Source of the DNA: Nemopilema nomurai
Taxonomy: Eukaryota; Cnidaria; Scyphozoa; Rhizostomeae; Rhizostomatidae
Direction: 5' to 3'
NCBI GenBank assembly: GCA_003864495.1
Contig: ML133401.1
Coordinates: 496,001-560,000 of the forward strand
Length of the DNA: 64,000 nt
In this document: positions 61,801 to 64,000 of the stretch, one piece after another
Position numbering within the stretch: the stretch's first letter is position 1
How the letters are laid out: every line of letters begins with the position of its first letter
The notes under the pieces: model-generated
Databases searched by the model: none
What the model was told of the DNA's origin: nothing
What the model saw: only the letters and a program-made list of their open reading frames with translations
Position numbers and translations under genes: made by a program

Positions 61801-64000
61801 AAAGTCGACGCTAGAGAGAATTTTTTTCGGGTCTTCTTTTTTTGTACCTGATTGCAAGACACTGCACAAAATCTGTATAATTGTCTTTATCAGTTGTTAG
61901 ATAATGATGTTCATGTTCCTTAATGAATCTTTGCGTAGAAGACAAGCTTGCAAAGCAATTCACTCAATACACACACAATTGGTGGCAAATAATAAAAAGT
62001 CTTATCCCATAATGACGTTACTGGAGACTTTTACAGTCGGGACAGAGTGAATTAGGATAAAACATAAATATTAACAATTAGACATGTTAGATTCAACTTT
62101 GAAGGAATGATTTCTGTACTAAACCGACGGTATGATTTCTTTCATTTGCCAACAAATATTTTATGTCATACGCCTTTTATCCAAGCTGATGAAAATGACC
62201 AATTTGGTAAAGAAGAGTACATCCCAGTGAAAGATTTGCAAAGCAAAAGAAGCCCAACAGCAAGAAGAAGAATCAAAAGAAAGGCCCAACAGTTTGGGCA
62301 GAAAAAAGGTGCTCATTTTCGCGTTTTAGTTTAAAGATCTGTGATGTTTACTTGGGATTCGTTCTAGCTACTTAATAGTTTTTGAAGAAGCACTAAGCAT
62401 TGTAGTTGCTGATATTTTAATGAAATCATTGCTTATGTCAACATTGTGTTTTGTTATTTGCAGAAGAAGATAAGTCGAGCAAGCCCAAAGTGCGCCACTA
62501 TGACCAAGAAGAAGTTCAGGTGACTTGATGTGACTTTGTACTTAACTATGGAGAATTCGGTTTTGAGCGAGTGTCACTTGCGCTGTTAAACAATTTCATC
62601 CCCAACATTTCCACATTGATAATGTTCAACACATTGGCATTAAGTAGTATCAGTCTGTTTTGTCACATGTTTTCGCACTCGTTTTTTGCCACAAAACCAT
62701 CTTGGTCGAACTTATGGCTCATTGCTTGTAGACGTAGAACGTTCCCTGCCATCTTCTTTCCCATCTCGCTTTCTAGTTGAAAGTTTATCCAAATGCTTTG
62801 ATCGTGCATTATAATTTGGCGGCTTGCTATAATGGCAGTTGGTCAACACGGTAACTGTATTTGTCGACTTTCGAATTTAGAGTTACATGGCAAGGCAGCT
62901 AGCCGAACGCAAGAAGAAAAAGATGCAAGAGAAGAGACGACAGCAGCAGCTGAAATTGGAGCAGGAACAGAAGCTCAAGGTATGGTTCATGCTTGTGTTA
63001 TAAGAAAATACCATCATGCCATAGTTCATGCCTCTTTAAAGAAAATACTTCTAGATAATAATCTCATACTCTTCCTTTCATATCACAGTTTTGCTCAAGG
63101 TTAATACTTCCGTTATAAGTTATCTATATTATTTTCTGGACGACCCAAATCTTTGTCTTTGGATCTCTATTCACCATGGATAACAATCTATTGCAGGAAA
63201 CAATCTATAGATTGTCCTGATGTAGGGAACAACCAATTTTCCCTTCCACTTCTTTGCTTGAAGAAGTAATGCTTCATTTCGTTGTTTATTTTTGTTGTGA
63301 AATGTTTGGTAGGAACTCTACATGAAGCAGAAAACGAATCTACGTGCAAGTATTTCGGTGCGGAGTAGCAAGTTGATGGGATCCACGTTTACAAAACCAG
63401 GCAAAGGTGAAGACAGGCCCAAGTCGAACCAGGTATGTGTTCACTTTAACCAGTGCACAATTGTCTCTTGTTGTTAGAATATGGAACCCAGGCCTCAAGA
63501 GCACAACATGATATAAATATTGAGGCTTGTGTGCTGAAACAGTTTTAGTTTTCATTTGAATCGTGCAGGCTACATAAATTATTGTAGGAAATTTAGCTAA
63601 GATGCGTTGTGTACTGAAAACTAAATAAATGCTAACAAATTTCATTTTTTCCAATTCTTTAAGATTTCTTTGATTTCAAGTAACAAGAAGACTTTTGAAG
63701 ATTATTTTTATTATTAGCTTATAAGATGCAAATGTATTTCTAGAATTTCAAGAAATGACAACAATTGTACTGGGCGGCTTTGAAACATATGAAACATACG
63801 TGAATTTTGTGTCGATTAAATTTGACACTGTTGGCCCCCGTTCTTTTTTAAATGCCATTGAATCAATCTGGGTCAAGTTGAATGAGTTTTTAAAGTGTTA
63901 CATTAGAATATTCGCATTTCCGCTGTTATTCGACCTCTGTTACAACCAGGGCTAACCTTTGTGTGTCATCCATTGTCTGCAGGGTAGATTGGATGCAGAA
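55896..64000 (+). CDS. CEP350: CEP350-like centrosomal protein, N-terminal part (runs off right edge)
   Basis: Fifteen exons (+): 55896-55968, 56465-56508, 56931-57128, 57588-57630, 57737-57952, 58357-58410, 58620-58736, 59983-60177, 60429-60743, 61236-61448, 62186-62308, 62464-62519, 62881-62979, 63313-63432, 63983-64000. They give 628 aa in one continuous frame; the donor at 58411 is the least certain. The protein is disordered and basic with short islands in the same order as vertebrate CEP350: a W..L..TK..L..I..K(I/L) helix (ENVWSNIASTKENLDD), LKKIQDKIKQQKENL, APAYRGFNLPKAK, TTTSWRVGQEAVKKVM, KVRHYDQEEVQ and a charged helix (ARQLAERKKKKMQEKRR, LKELYMKQKTNLR). CEP350 works at centrosomes with CEP43/FOP and CEP19, anchoring microtubules and aiding ciliogenesis. 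Its C-terminal CAP-Gly domain would lie outside the window. The family call is from remembered motifs, not an alignment. Confidence 0.8.
58918..59917. repeat. 84-bp minisatellite, about 12 copies, in a CEP350-like intron
   Basis: About 11.9 tandem copies of an 84-bp unit beginning ATGAAAGTTCCATTCGGCCC fill most of the intron 58737-59982. Copies are nearly identical. A marker base (CCCTTTGC or CCCATTGC) alternates T, A, T, A, T, A over the first six units and then stays A, suggesting a 168-bp dimer followed by monomer expansion. Since 84 is a multiple of 3, long open frames run through it on both strands. They are taken as by-products. Confidence 0.95.

Overview
This is a window of animal nuclear DNA. 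It is AT-rich, with genes cut into many small exons bounded by GT...AG introns of about 0.1-1.7 kb. The recognisable products are laminins, KLHDC10, WDR46/UTP7 and CEP350, so the source is a metazoan. The two laminin genes do not have the bilaterian alpha, beta or gamma layout, which points to an early-branching animal such as a sponge or cnidarian. The species cannot be named from the sequence alone. All gene models below were built by hand from reading frame, splice consensus and phase continuity.

Layout. 1-1867 (-): 5' part of a gene for a charged coiled-coil protein that runs off the left edge. 1868-7022: intergenic, with a 1.05-kb inverted-repeat element. 7023-18342 (-): laminin gene 1 (15 exons, 1870 aa). 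18343-22500: intergenic, with G-rich repeats and a decayed Tc1-like transposon. 22501-34908 (-): laminin gene 2 (17 exons, 1822 aa). 34909-37660: divergent intergenic region with three hairpin or foldback structures. 37661-39095 (+): KLHDC10-like kelch gene (2 exons). 40391-43501 (-): small secreted PAN/EGF-like/CUB protein (4 exons). 46473-54747 (-): WDR46/UTP7 (14 exons), which carries a broken antisense copy of the EGF-like exon in one intron. 55896-64000 (+): N-terminal part of a CEP350-like centrosomal protein (15 exons seen, running off the right edge), with an 84-bp minisatellite in one intron.

The most interesting content is the laminin pair. Both genes encode signal peptide - LN - LE repeats - L4B (the beta-chain hallmark) - LE repeats - L4A (the alpha/gamma hallmark) - LE repeats - about 590 residues of coiled coil with a terminal Cys. 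They are head-to-tail paralogues: many exon lengths and phases match, but introns have been lost or gained, LE repeats differ in number, and single features have diverged. Gene 1 has a nearly lysine-free coil dense in N-glycosylation sequons. Gene 2 has lost one complete disulfide in the split LE module around L4A. Such chains would be secreted and assemble into basement-membrane-like matrix. Whether they pair with each other or with chains encoded elsewhere cannot be seen here. The other genes are housekeeping or cytoskeletal and have no evident functional link to the laminins.
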